DNA of 64,000 nt, taken from assembly GCF_001411555.2 (NCBI RefSeq), contig NC_049911.1, positions 310,001 through 374,000 on the forward strand. The letters are read 5' to 3'. The notes under the pieces were generated by a model. The model searched no databases. It worked only from the letters and a program-made list of their open reading frames with translations, and was not told the DNA's origin. The DNA comes from Juglans regia (taxonomy: Eukaryota; Streptophyta; Magnoliopsida; Fagales; Juglandaceae). This document shows, in pieces, positions 33,447 through 49,554 of the stretch (position 1 is the stretch's first letter; the number at the start of each line of letters is the position of its first letter). The translations under genes and the position numbers were made by a program.

Positions 33447-35771
33447 TATATGGTAATTAATATTAATGGATTGCTTGAACTTGTTTCGGCACGTACATGC
33501 ATTTCGGTATTTCAATTTGGATTACAAGCTACTAGCATCCATTAATATCGATCCGTTTGTTTGACAAGCTATATATACATGATGTATGCCTTACTAAATA
33601 TCATTAATTGTACGGATCCAAGCTTTTAATTAGTTCATGTTTACCAATTTGCATATATGAGCGCATTGATCTTGTGGCTGATTCTGGGTGAAGGCCGATA
33701 TTATATATGACATGTCTGGTTCCAAACCCCAAAGGGTCGTACATGTGATATATATAATAAAAAATAAGAAAAACTTTAATTTTATATAGAAATTAGCTGC
33801 TGTGCGCGCATGACAATTAACTAATCATGAGTACAATCTGTTATTATAATTAGAGCATTATCAGATCAATCGGCCGGTAGTACTATTGTTAATATGGGGA
33901 ATGCATGCATCAAGAGCTTTTTCTACTCTATTAATTCTTTGATTTTCTCGCTTTCTATTTTCCATTTAAATTTCAGCCATGCGCATAAATCTTCCATGCA
34001 TGACAAATGACACACACATATATATATATATTAGCAGTGGAGCAACGTGCTAGACACGTTTGCCTAGTTAAGAGAAATTTGTTTTGGAGATTAGTAATGT
34101 TCACAAAAGATAAAAATAATGAATTTTCACTTAAAACCGCTTAGTGAGTAGTTTAATGCATTGAAGTAGAAAAACAACTCAACAATGGCTGTGAAAGCTA
34201 AAAACAGCTTAAATAAGCATGACATTTAGGATTAATTCAATTCTCATTATAAAGAACAATATATACCTGCTTTGAAGTAAGGACATCAATATTATATCTA
34301 GAGTCGTGATATAATATTGTTTATGAAGAGAGATATATATGGAATTTCAGGATTGCCATCCTTTTAAGCAATATATATGTGCTTAAATATTTTTGCTTTG
34401 ATCATTTGAATTTTCTACTGTTAATTTGTTCAAAATTACTTTGAATATTGTGCTTTCATTGTCATAGATCACTCATAGCTAGTTTTCTTCTTAATTCTCA
34501 CGTATCTATATATATATAATATATATAGCACTGAAAGGGAAATAAAATCTAAAACAGAAATAAATGGCAAGTTTTCCTCCCCACATATAAATCCTTAAAT
34601 CCTCTCTACATCTCCCCCTCCCCACACATATATGCTAAGCTTCTAAAAGTGCAGGTGAGAAGCTCCAGTACCAATCCCAATAGGCCATGTTGTCTCAAGT
34701 TCCTACACTATTCTTTTTTGTGGCAGAACAAAAGTTCAGCATTCTATAAAGCTTAATACAATCACACAGCTTGGGAGAGCTGCATTTTCTATTTTTTGAA
34801 AGCAACAGGGCACATATATCAGGGTATGAAGAATGGGGAATAAAATGTTGGCCCTGACTTTTGTAGGCATCCATATTAAACCCGATGTTCCATCATATCC
34901 TAGCCTAATTTACCAAATTATCTTTCTTGTAAGTCCGAACACCCTATTATGACATTATATGTTTTTAAAATGGGAACGAAACTGCCATAAACATGTCAAC
35001 AAAACCAAATAATTTTATTGCATAAGACCCATTGATAATCATTAGAGAAATACTGCCAAAATACTCGAAAACAAAAAAACTTAAAAATCTTACCAAATAC
35101 CATCAACTCATCAAAACCCAACTTACGACAAAAGAAAAAAAAAATCAACACAAACCAATTAGCGCCCAAAAATACAAAAACGCAAACGAGCCAGATCTCT
35201 AAAAAACCCACCAAACCTAGCAAAAATGAAAATAGAGAAAAAGAAATGTATAAATCTTGGAATAGGAACCAACACCGAGATCTAGCCCAACTCAAATCTT
35301 GAATAGTAAAATTCTGTTGAGGTGCCCTGAAAGCAAATATCTTGGTTCTCTGCATATTCCCACCACTGGAAAGAAGGCATTATACTATGAAAGAAGAATG
35401 CATTCATTGGATAACCCAATTCACACATGATTAATTTTAAACAAACTAATATGATGCCCAAACACTGAAAACAAAGTAATAGTATAATTCTATATAGAAC
35501 ACCCCCTACCCAAAAAAAAAGGTAAAAATTATGGAAGTATGACATTCGTCTAATAATAGTCTTCCAAAATGTCTTCGAATTCATGTTACATACAAAAATA
35601 AAAGCTTTGAAGTTTACATGTTGATTTTTTTAATTTTTCTACTTGTCATTACAATTACAAAACTATGGCCTAGAAATATATATATGTATAAAACTGTGAG
35701 AAACTATGTTATGTAAACTATTGAAATGAAAAATAGAATATACATACAATTTGCGGCTCACATCCTTCATA
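33447..35771. other. Intergenic, no gene recognised
   Basis: AT-rich spacer. Two overlapping open frames on the minus strand (34996-35355 and 35282-35584) are Phe/Leu-rich and have no family resemblance that I can see. They may be 3' sequence of the former deformylase gene to the right. Confidence 0.4.
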
Positions 35772-36554
35772 TCAAAACACAACAGTCATGTTTTGCTCAC
35801 AAAAGAACACTCGTAGCTCATAGTATGATTTTATAGTCTTTGCGAGGCATTGTTTCTCAAGGTTCTCTGATTTCTGCACAAAACTCTGCATGTTATCTGA
35901 TCTGTGGGAAACTCTCTCAACCTGCAAGCTGGTATAGATGGATAATTTTGAACTGTTCAGAGTTGGACGGAGAAATCATGTATAATTATGAAAACTAACC
36001 AACAATCACAACTTTTATCCTGTAGAAAGAATCAACAACATTATCGGACATGAAAGCATATATGTATAATCTAGAAACCGACTACTATCTAAGAAAATTT
36101 ATGGATACATAGAAATCAGCAGTTCTATTAGCTTCTTCCAAGTCAATGTTCTTTATTATTTTTTTTAAAAACACATAGAGTTGAGTACATGTACATGATG
36201 GTCCTTCCAATACAGCTGAGTCACGAATGGAGGTAAAATGGTTGTTAACAATCTTGCGATCACCATATGTTCAATAACAGAAGCCTGCATCAAGTTTTTG
36301 GGTCACAAAGTGGCTTGTTGCACTGATCATTTTCACTCCAGTGTCAAAAGCCTGCCAACATAATCTAGCTAGTTAATCAACAATTAGGAAGGAAGCACAA
36401 ATGGTTGAAAGGTGAGAAAACATATAAACTATGGATAAGACAATACTCATCGAACCTGTGTAGATGGATTCTCACCTTTGAATGATGCCAAAAGGCCACA
36501 GTGAATATTTATTATATTCTTTTCAGAACTCTTCAAGAATTTGCCAAAAAGTAT
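35772..36554 (-). pseudogene. PURU: Formyltetrahydrofolate deformylase (PURU) pseudogene, last three exons
   Basis: Minus-strand pieces with normal splice borders: 36554-36456 (NIINIHCGLLASFKG), 36351-36264 (GVKMISATSHFVTQKLDAG) and 35921-35772 (VERVSHR to TVVF and stop). They match the C-terminal third of 10-formyltetrahydrofolate deformylase, the mitochondrial enzyme that frees formate and tetrahydrofolate. The middle piece is 88 nt where 87 would keep frame. The extra base lies just after DAG and leads to a stop. The family's usual HHGLLPSF appears as HCGLLASF. No 5' exons are found; a LINE fragment lies to the right. The pseudogene call rests on the frameshift and the missing 5' half. Confidence 0.85.
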
Positions 36555-36699
36555 CTGCAAAGATATCCTAATACGTGAACTATTGTAATGATCATTCACT
36601 TACATCTCTCCATGAGCTTTTCTTTTCTAGTCTTCATATTGATAAAATGCACTTCAGTAAAGGAACAAGTAGAAGAAAATATTTTGATTATAGGTTTGG

Positions 36700-37815
36700 G
36701 GCATTAGATGAGAGATGGCGTGAAAGTCTCAGCAGAAATGTCCATTCCGTTTCTGGCCCAATAGAGATGGCGTGAAAGAATTCAAGCCTGGTTCAATAGA
36801 GCTTCGCGGCAATCACAGGTTGGTATTCTTTTTGGCATTATTCCTATTATTGTAGTTTGGAGGTTGTGGTGGAGGCGGTGTGTAGCCCGGATGGAAGGGA
36901 AATCTGGGAGTTTGGGTGTGGTTTGGAGCTCAATTAAATATTGGGTTTGTGTGGTGGCTGAGAAGGTTACTAAGGTCAAGCGTTTGACTAATTCTGATAT
37001 TGCTATATTGAATCGGTTAGAGATTCAGGTTGTGGAAAAATGACGAGTTACTACTCGAGTAATTCATTGGTCTAAGCCTAGCCCTGATAGATTTAAATTA
37101 AATTTAGATAGTAGTAGTTTGGGCAACCCGGGTAATGGTGGTGGGGGAGGTATATTAAGAGCTAGTACTGGCAACTTTGTGTTTGCTTTCTGTAAATCTT
37201 TTGGTTTTTATTCCAATAATGAAGCTGAATTGAGGGTAGTGTTAGAGGGTTTGATATTGTGCAAGCAGATGGGTTGTTTAACGGTTGACATTGAATGTGA
37301 TTCTTTGGTGGTTGTTATTTGGATTTTGGCTAAAAAGTGTATAATTTTGTATCTTTGGAATTATTGGGATAAAGTGTTGGTTCTTTTAGATGAGTTTGAT
37401 TTCAATATTTATCATTGTTTTAGAAAAGCTAATAAAGTGGTGGATTCTTTGGCACAAAGTGGTTCAAAGGTGGAAAATAATGTGTTCCGAATGGATGGGT
37501 AGCTTTCAAGAGACTTAAGAGGTATGTATAGATTGGATAAACTGGTAATGGCTTATCTTAGGGATAAATAAGGATTTTTTTTAGTTGTTATTGTTGGTTT
37601 TGTATAGGTGATGTTTTTACTTGTTAGTGTTGATGCTTGGGATGGTTTGTTTGTCTTTTGTAAATCCCTTGGGTCTTGGATGTTAATATTGTTTTCTTCC
37701 GCCATAAGTGAAGGTTTTTTTAATAAAATTGAGAGGGGGTCACTCTTGGACATGCGACCTCTTCTCTTCTTTAAAAAAAGAAAAGAAAAAGAAAAAAAAT
37801 ATGATTTCATCATAT
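36700..37815 (+). mobile_element. L1 LINE 3' fragment with RNase H domain
   Basis: From about 36780 the plus strand codes a decayed end of LINE ORF2. An open stretch at 37119-37502 has the plant LINE RNase H features: GGGGGILR, NNEAELR, ECDSLVVV and RKANKVVDSLAQ. An in-frame stop near 37041 breaks it from the upstream part. It ends with AATAAAATTG, CTCTTCTTTAAAAAAAG and an impure A-tail (37772-37799). AGAGATGGCGTGAAAG occurs twice near the left edge (36710 and 36763), and the 5' limit is unclear. It may have split the PURU gene. Confidence 0.75.
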
Positions 37816-38249
37816 AAGTTAGATTTACACAAAGTTGTACTTGCCAATTAAGATGTTCGATCTAATTGTAACTTCCAATCTGCCATAAATAAATATTTTT
37901 TAATAAAATTGGAGTGTCGCTCTAATTCTAAAGAAAAAAGCTATATAAATTAGTAAGGGTGAACAAAATAGCTGATGACCGACTCTAACTGAAAATTCAT
38001 AACAAAACGGGTCAGAAAATCGATCATGTTCGGAAATAAATTTGGGTTGGAATTTCAGTTTTGGAAACTTGACTAGAAATAACCAAGCGGAACTGCTTGC
38101 TTTCATGTTAGGTCGGAAGTATCCAATTCAGGTCGAGGCGGATGAACAATCCTATAAATAAGAGAGAAGATAATCAATATCACTCTATCGTATAATATTA
38201 ATTAACATGAGTTATATATAATTGTTCACATTATATATCCTTGTAGACT

Positions 38250-38282
<33 letters not shown>

Positions 38283-38347
38283 TCAAAACCAACAAAAATA
38301 TTACAACATGCATATAATTTGCAATGCCAAGCTAGCTAGCTAAGGCC

Positions 38348-38385
<38 letters not shown>

Positions 38386-38491
38386 TAGAGAAAATTTGAC
38401 AAGCTAGTCACTTACAAGCAGGATATATGCATATTTTAATTTCACTTAACATGCATGACTAAACTTTAAGAGAATGAATAGTGCTAATTAA
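37816..38491. other. Spacer with TA microsatellites
   Basis: Two long TA runs (38253-38281 and 38350-38382). A stretch of unknown repeat (about 37955-38155) starts GGGTGAACAAAATAG. No gene is seen. Confidence 0.5.
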
Positions 38492-38992
38492 CTGATGCCA
38501 GACATAATAGACATTAATTCTGACTGCTAGTTCCAACAGATGATCAATATAGAGAAGACAAGAGATTCGCCCAAAATACAGAGAAAACAACTCTGAATAA
38601 TATTGATTAATAGTAAAATTCGAAATTATTTTATGAAGCCCATGAGCTAGACTTAAATAGGTACAAAATTCGAAATCATGAAGATTTTTTTAAAAATGAA
38701 AAAATCTAAATTATTGTATGAGAAATAAATATATAAATAAACAAGAATCCTACAAAACATATAGCCAAAATCGAAATCAGAATCACTTACAAAACTTGAA
38801 ACCAAATATTTACTAGCAAGGTACAAATGATCATAAACATATGATTTGATGAAAAATAACAAATATTGTCCTAGTCCAAGGAAGATATTAAGTTTTTTCT
38901 TCCATATTTGTATAGATTCATCTTATTAAGGTAATACTTCAACACAATCAACGCAGAATTTGAACCTAGATACCCCATATCAATTTGGGTTT
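38492..38992 (-). repeat. 3' LTR of the deleted gypsy element
   Basis: Collinear with 39831-40497, apart from the nested MITE in the latter. Edges are approximate. Confidence 0.65.
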
Positions 38993-39830
38993 GCACCATT
39001 CTCACCAAACTGGAGAGAATTCGTCCTTGAATTCTAAACTTTCTTGCCTTGATATTTTGGATGTCCAATTAGGCCAATATTTCTTTCCTTTTGTTGTATT
39101 GTCCCGATGATAAAGTAATATTTAGCATCTTATACTCCAAAATTAAGTTTCTTTCCCACATGATCTCAAATCCAAAAAAAATATTTTTCATATGAGAATT
39201 TAAAAAACAATCCTCAACTCCAAGAAAATCAACATAGTTAATTGTCTTAAAAGTTGTTTCATGATCTTCAAACTTCAAAACTTTACCACCATTTTCTTTT
39301 TCAAAATTTCTATGTTTTCAATAAAAATAGTTACTTCATCCACTAGGTTATCTTCATTAGGATGGGTATTGTAGATTGGTATTGAGTTTGCCATATGGAA
39401 AAAGGTCCATCCTCAAACTCTTCTTCATAAGAGTAGTAAATCCACTCAACCTCATGCAATAAATCAATGAAACCTTCAGCTTGAAAAGTATTAGAAAATT
39501 CTGGTAAATCAACTCTAAAACTAAGGTCTCCATGACGCTCCTCCCTACCAAGATACTCCTAAAATAAAGCACGATTGTGATACGGGTTCGCAAGATTAGA
39601 ATCGAAATCGTGATCTTCCATATCACGATCACCAATATCCTGCGTCGTTAGATGCCGGATTTACTCTGCAACCTGTCTCTACAAATCTTCAATCATCATA
39701 TCCTAAACACTACGATCATGGTGCAAGACTTCATTATTCAGAACCTCCCCATGACTACCACGACCACCATCCATGAAAATTGATAAGATATAATCCTAGG
39801 AAAGATGCTTAAGCTTTTATGTCAACTGAC

Positions 39831-40497
39831 GTTGGACATAATAAAGCTTAATTCTGACGGTTAATTCCAACAGATGATCAACACAGAGAAGACAAGAGAT
39901 AGCCCAAAACACAAATAAATAATATTGATTAATAGTAAAATTCAAAATTATTTTATGAAACCCACAAGCTGGACTTAAATTGCTACAAAATTCGAAATCA
40001 TAAAGATTTTTTCAAAAAAGGAAAAATCTAAATTATTGTATGAGAAATAAATACATAAATAAATAAGAATCCTACAAAGAATTTGGCCAAAATCAAAATC
40101 AAAATCACTTACAAAACTTGAAACCAAACTATCTCATCTCATATAATTATTACAATTTTTTCAAACTTCCACACAAAATATAATAAACAATTCAACTTTT
40201 TTCAAATCTCAAATCTCAAAATAAAAATAATATTATAAAAATATTTTATTAAATTTTTAACAAAACTTCTTATCTCATCTCATCTGAATTGCGTAACCAA
40301 ACGAGACACTAACATGGCACAAATGATCATCATAAACATATGATTTGATGGAAAATAACTAATATTGTCCTAGTCCAAGGAATAAATTAAGTTTTTTCGT
40401 CCATATTTATACAAATTCATTTTATTAAAGTAGTACATTTATAACAATCAACGTAGAATCTAAATCTAGATACCCCATATCAATTTGGATTTGCACC
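39831..40497 (-). repeat. 5' LTR of the deleted gypsy element
   Basis: Collinear with 38492-38992 and interrupted at about 40129-40311 by a MITE. Edges are approximate. Confidence 0.65.
40129..40311. mobile_element. MITE, CTCATCTCATCTCA family, copy 3, nested in a gypsy LTR
   Basis: The sister LTR runs from AAACTTGAAACCAAA straight on to GTACAAATGATCAT. Here the two halves are split by TATCTCATCTCAT, an AT core and CATCTCATCTGAATT...CAAACGAGAC. This shows both the empty site and the element's limits. Confidence 0.8.
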
Positions 40498-40634
40498 GAT
40501 AACTACGTTTCATATATAGCCGGTGTAAAAGTTATCAACACCAACAGATCGAGCTTATATATAAAACCTTTCATTATTTGTAGATTCAAACTTAATTCAG
40601 GCATGCATGCGCTCTTCATATTCCTTCATGATGA

Positions 40635-44217
<3,583 letters not shown>

Positions 44218-45377
44218 ATTCCTGGTGGATTTCAGTACTGTAGCATGCCAAGACACCAATTAAGCATCGATTTTAGCCATAAAAGATGAAAATATGCGGC
44301 ACATATAGTTCTGAAAATCTTGTATTTCCTTTTCATCAAACTCGCTAGCTAGCTTATAATAATATATATGAATGCATGTAATAGAAAGTGGTAGCATAAA
44401 CATCAATTGATCATCGCCAGCACTCCAATGATATGGACATGAGTAATATTAGTGGTTCGAATGTTAAAAGTAAGTCCCTAGCTAGCTAGTGTTAAAAATA
44501 TAATACTAATAATAAAATCTACTTATTCTCATTGATTTAAATTTTTTAGATAAATAGTGATTTCACATAGTATTAGAATTGAGATCCTAATTATAAGTTT
44601 CGGACTCTATATTATACTTATTTAATTAAATATTCTACGTATTGGGCCTATTTATTGAGAAAGAAACTGGCTCACACATGAGGAAGAATTTTAAAAATAT
44701 AATACGAATAATAAAATTTACATATTCTTATCGGTTTAAGTTTAATTTTTAAGATAAGTGGTGATTTCACAGCCAGTTAGCATATGTAAGATCTGAAACT
44801 CTAAAACCGATCGAAAGGCAACAGTCATGCATGTACTCACCGGCCGGAAAGAATTACAAGCATGCATGCATGAACGAACTAAAATATAGTATTAATTAAT
44901 TATTAATACCGAGTACCTGGATTTGACCTGTGGGGAATTAATATTGGTACGTAAGGAGTTGTAGAGCATGGAAATCTACGAGGTGGCCGTCGATTCATAA
45001 TACGCAAGACGAAAGCCGATGATGATGATCAATAATATAACTTCTTCTGCATGCAATATTAATACTGGCAAATAAATTAGCTAGCTGTTACCTCATGGTC
45101 CTACACATGTAATTATCATGAATGAATTTGCGTAATTAGTAGCTGGGCCCTATCAAATGTTCCTGTGGCTGTGCTTGGTTTATTTTGCATGATATTGACA
45201 GTACCACTATTGTTAATGGTGGTGGAGATGTTGCTGAATGCATTTATATCATATATATATATATATATATATATAATTCACTTATTTAAGGGTCATGAAG
45301 GTCAAGTTCCTGAATCATCTGATCTCCAAATTAATTACTCACATCTATATATCAGTTTGCTTTCAATGCTTTTTTTG

Positions 45378-45436
<59 letters not shown>

Positions 45437-45663
45437 ACGTGTGTGGTTGGAACTGGTGGTCCCGGGAGGTGTGGATAAGACTAGAGCTGCGCTTTTAGCT
45501 CTAGTCTATTTGCGAAGACATTATTAATATAAATGGGGTAACCTTTAACATGACTTATCTTCTATATCATGCATGAAACGTGACCATCAAACAAAAAATT
45601 AAAGCTACCGTCTTTATAATAAATTATCCGAATATTCGCAGGCCAGCCAGCTGGAATAATTTA
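44218..45663. other. Upstream region of GLR-C, AT repeats
   Basis: Two related AT-rich stretches (44491-44600 and 44688-44790) share AAAAATATAATAC, AATAATAAAAT and GTGATTTCACA. No gene is seen. Confidence 0.5.
45381..45436. repeat. Compound (AT)n(GT)n microsatellite
   Basis: About 20 AT units (45381-45421) run into GT units (45422-45436). The short open frames here are made of these repeats. Confidence 0.92.
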
Positions 45664-46623
45664 GATTCAATGATTTTTTATTTTTATTTTTTTTTATTTT
45701 ATAAACATCCATTCATTGATAAACTGTTCTAATACAAGAATTGTAGACATTTTGGAGGCTCCTCCATGTCAACTACACATCCCGTTAAAAGTACTAAAAC
45801 ATTCTGTCCTAAGTTATGGGCAACTGAGTCGCCTTCTCTAAGCACATGCCTAAAGATACAAGATTGAAACTGTGCCATTAACATTTTAATGTTTGATATG
45901 ATCATTCCGAAGTAGTTGTCCTTTTCCTTCAACTATTGGATCTCCTTCACTACTAATTGAGAATCTCCTTCCATTATCACCTTTGTCATGCCCAATTCAG
46001 GTCCAAAAATGACCGCTTTCAATGCAGTCGTGGCTTCTGCTAATAAAGGGTCAGGAAGAGATCATGCTTGTTTCTTCCTTATAGTAGCCAAAAAATTGTC
46101 TTGTTCATCTCTAACAGCAACTCTTATTCCTATTTTACAAAGATTCTTATCTACTACCACATCCCATTTGATCTTGCAAAAATCTTGTGGTGGACATTTC
46201 CAGATAACGCTCATTGTATTTGTAGTTAAAACTTGGTTGTGTTCTCTCGAGTTGGAAGCTATTATATATCTTCATTTGACTCACCCTATGTTCCACAATC
46301 TTAAGATCAATGAGAATATTCCTAAACACTAACTCATTCTTCCAGATAAACAAACATAAGGCATCTTTGTGCTCTCACATCAGCATGTTTGGTTTCATCT
46401 ATAATAGCTCTCTCTTCTTTCTATGTATTTGTTAGTTTGAAACTTTCTCATAAGCTAGTCAATTCATTAGCCATACCTGCTACTAATCTGTTTGTTGAAC
46501 AATTCTGTTTTAATTTTGCAAACCCTACTCCACAACCTCACCCTTCAAGAGAAAAGGACACTCACCTAACCCGTTAAGGACCGGACCAAAAATATCCAAT
46601 TTTCGCTTTGGATTCAATGATTT
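45664..46623 (-). mobile_element. 5'-truncated LINE with perfect 13-bp target-site duplication
   Basis: GATTCAATGATTT occurs at 45664-45676 and 46611-46623. Between them, on the minus strand, are a LINE ORF2 end (WKNELVFRNI near 46340, then an RNase H end with REGDSVAHNLGQ near 45830) and a T-rich tail on the plus strand next to the left duplication. The coding frame is broken several times. The perfect duplication suggests a fairly recent insertion. Confidence 0.87.
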
Positions 46624-46724
46624 ATTTGGCCTTTTTATCGTACCATTATTATTTCTTATCATTTAAATTTCAATTGTTAAATATTATCTTAAATATTATA
46701 TTTATTTATGATCATGTATATTAG

Positions 46725-46897
46725 TGGTGAAAACCAACCCCTTGGGTTCGGTTTTTGGACAAAACCGACGCCAACCGATGCTTAATATTTGGGAGAGAAA
46801 ACCGACCGAAACCGGTCACAGAGAGGAGAAACACTAGCCAAAACCGATGCTTCATTTCTCTGACAATTTACGGTCGGTTCTTAGATCGAGATTCTTC

Positions 46898-46937
<40 letters not shown>

Positions 46938-47290
46938 GGGAAGACGACACAAGAAAGAAGACAACGTTATTTTGAAACGACGTCGTTTGGTTTAATTTCA
47001 GTTGTGTTTAAAAGACAACTACAGACTTAAAATGATGCCATTCCACTTAAACTTAAGTAGAATGGCATCGTTTTGAGTACATAATATATATAAAAAAATA
47101 GTTTCTTTAGTTGGTCGATTTAGCTGGTTGAACCAGGTTTGAACTGACGCCAAACATGCCAATATTAGTTTTCTCTATTTGCTGCCGCACGTCGACCGAG
47201 TTTCCACCGGTTTCGGCCACTTTTGAGCTTCGACAGCCGGTTTGAGCCGATCTAGGTTTGTTTATCAATTTTTTGTAGAACCCTAATATA
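46725..47290. repeat. Repeat with GGTTCGGTTTT ends, unclassified
   Basis: It opens with GTGGTGAAAACCAACCCC, TTGGGTTCGG and many CCGA/CGGT units, and ends with CCGGTTTGAGCCGATC. Such blocks are typical of non-autonomous DNA elements, but no clean inverted ends or target duplication are seen. Confidence 0.4.
46901..46934. repeat. (GA)n microsatellite
   Basis: 17 GA units inside the repeat block 46725-47290. Confidence 0.92.
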
Positions 47291-47338
47291 TATAATTTAG
47301 AGTACGAATTCTGAATTTAAAGTAAAAAATGATGCATG

Positions 47339-48194
47339 TAGGGCTGTAAATAAACCAGTCTGTTCGATAACCCGCTCGATTAAACTCGAATCGAACTCGA
47401 CTCGTAAAAAAAAAAAAACTCGTTCTTGAAAGCAAATACTCGCTCGATTTGTAAATGACACATACCCGACAAAATTCGACTCGACTCGGCTAAAACTCGT
47501 TAAGGCCCGCTCGTTTATGCTCGAGTCGACTCGTTAGCTCGACTCAATTAAAACTCATTCATATATTGATAAATATATATATTCACCTATGTATATATAC
47601 ATATATCTATATGTATTAGCTAATAATATAAGCATACCACTTTTATAACTAAATATATAATATGTAATCTAATTACTTATGTCTATATAATATGTAATCT
47701 AATTACTTATGTCGATAAAATTTAATAATTTTATATACTAGTATGTGGGAACTATATATGAAATAGATAAACGCTATCATATTAAGTGTATATATTAATA
47801 ATATATACACGCATATAATATATTATTATTTTGGATAAATATCAACTAGTTGGATATTAATTATTTAAAATTTTTTTAAAATTTTATAATTCAATAAAGG
47901 TTCTACTTGTTAATTGTATAATTTCAATATTAGATTTTATTTATTTATTTTATTAATTATTAAATCTTAATAAAAAAATAAACAATTCGAACTCGAGCTC
48001 GAGTTCGGCTCGACTCGAACTCGTTTGCGGGATGAGCTCGAGCTCGAGCTTGAATTAAGAGTTAAGCTTATCGAGTCGAGCTCAAACATAGAATAAAAAA
48101 AAAAATCTCAAGCTCGGGCTCGAGTATTTTGAGTCGAGTTGAACTTGACAAGCCAAAGCTTGGCTTGGCTTGGCTTGGCTCAATTACAGCCCTA
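47339..48194 (+). mobile_element. hAT-like non-autonomous element 1, perfect 8-bp TSD
   Basis: Ends TAGGGCTGTAA and TTACAGCCCTA are exact inverse copies of each other. GATGCATG flanks it at 47331-47338 and 48195-48202. The 8-bp duplication is the hAT signature. Subterminal parts are rich in CTCGACTCGA and GAGCTCGAG units in both directions. The AT core is non-coding. It lies between GLR-C and GLR-D. Confidence 0.88.
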
Positions 48195-48485
48195 GATGCA
48201 TGCAACAAGCTGATCATTATATATATAAATATATATATGTATATAACCATTCATGATTAATTCAATAGCAATGAATCATGATCAGCAGATATAGCAAAAC
48301 GTGGCCAGCATGCAGTTCCTGATATGCTTTCATGATGAGTTGTTGTGATCTATAATATTGGAAGAACAGAAATACCGAAGTGTATCATCATCACTATCAT
48401 CGGTTCCTAAAAATTAAAGGATTAATCAACCAGTCAATTAGCTAGGTGAAAATTAATGTATGTACATACGTACGTGTGATCGATG

Positions 48486-49554
48486 TAAGGCTGTAATCGA
48501 GCCGAACCAAGCCTATTTTTAGATTGTCGAGCTCAGCTCAACTCAAAATACTCGAGCTCGAAATTTTCTTTTATTCTTTGTTTGAGCTCGACTCAATAAG
48601 CTAAACACTCAGCTCGAGCTCATCCCACAAACGAGTTTGAGTCGAGCCGAGCTGCTCGAGCTCTAATTGTGGATTTTTTTATTTTTTGAATAAGATTTAA
48701 TAATTTAAAAAATAAAAATAAAAAATTTAATATTAAATTTATACAACTAACAAGTAGAATCTCTATTTAATTATAAAATTTATAAATAATTAATATCTAA
48801 CTAATTGATATTTATCCAAAATAACAATATATTATATGCCTACATATATTATTAGTACATACACTTAATATGATAGCATATATTTATTTCATATATGGTT
48901 CCCACGTACTAGTATATTAAATTATTAAGTTTTATCGACTAATTATTATACGAATTATAAAATATACTTATGAAGCATATTCACTATATAGACATAAATA
49001 ATTAGATTACATATTATTATATATTTAATTATAAAATTAGTTTGCTTATATTATTTGTTACTACATATATATATATATATGTGTATATATATAGGTGTAT
49101 GTATATATTTACTACATATTAGTATATTAAATTATTAAGTTTTATCGACTAATTATTATACAAATTATAAAATATACTTATGAAGTATATTCACTATATA
49201 GACATAAATAATTAGATTACATATTATTATTATATATTTAATTATAAAATTAGTTTGCTTATATTATTACTTACTACATATATATATATATATGTGTATG
49301 TATATATAGGTGTATGTATATATTTATCAATATATGACTGAGTTTTAATCGAGTCGACTCGAGCATAAACGAGCGAGCTTTAACGAGGCTTAGTCGAGTC
49401 ATGTCGAGTTTGTCGGGTATGTGTCATTTACAATTTGAGCGGATATCTGCTTTTACGAGCGAGCTTTTTTTTTTTCACGAGTCAAGTTCGATTCGAGTTT
49501 AACCGAGCGAGTATCGAGCGAACTATCAAACAGACTGGTTCATTTATAATCCTA
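48486..49554 (-). mobile_element. hAT-like non-autonomous element 2, inverted relative to element 1
   Basis: Ends TAAGGCTGTAAT and ATTTATAATCCTA. The flanking 8-mers are GATCGATG (48478-48485) and GATCAATG (49555-49562), differing at one base. Its content is the reverse complement of element 1's in order: the GAGCTCGAG block is on the left, and the CTCGTTAAAGC/GAGCGAGC block and GACTGGTTCATTTATA are on the right. An internal duplication makes it longer. Confidence 0.8.
48906..49321. repeat. Tandem duplication of about 205 bp inside hAT-like element 2
   Basis: The unit starting TACTAGTATATTAAATTATT recurs near 49118. Both copies share TTTTATCGACTAATTATTATAC, GACATAAATAATTAGATTAC and a TATATATGTGTATATATATAGG end. 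Element 1 has one copy. Confidence 0.75.

Larger units (their letters stand above)
38492..40497 (-). mobile_element. Deleted Ty3/gypsy element with two LTRs
   Basis: Two direct repeats, 38492-38992 and about 39831-40497, share ordered phrases such as TAATTCTGAC, CAATTTGG and AGATACCCCATATCAA. Between them, on the minus strand, is a gag start with FRVDLPEF, EGFIDLLHEVEW and many stops (39357-39760). After a deletion comes the phrase that normally precedes the gypsy 3' LTR (ACGAATTCTCTCCAG near 39010). Protease, RT and integrase are gone. The second LTR carries a nested MITE. Confidence 0.7.

Noticed and set aside
34996..35584. Two Phe-rich minus-strand open frames
   Set aside because: Low-complexity, overlapping and without homology that I can name; possibly former 3' sequence of PURU.
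45165..45527. 120-codon open frame upstream of GLR-C
   Set aside because: Its length comes from the AT and GT microsatellites; the Ile-Tyr runs are repeat translation.
47339..49554. CRISPR-like or centromere-like repeat
   Set aside because: The repeated CTCGAG units are irregular, and the 8-bp duplications and inverse ends show hAT-type elements.
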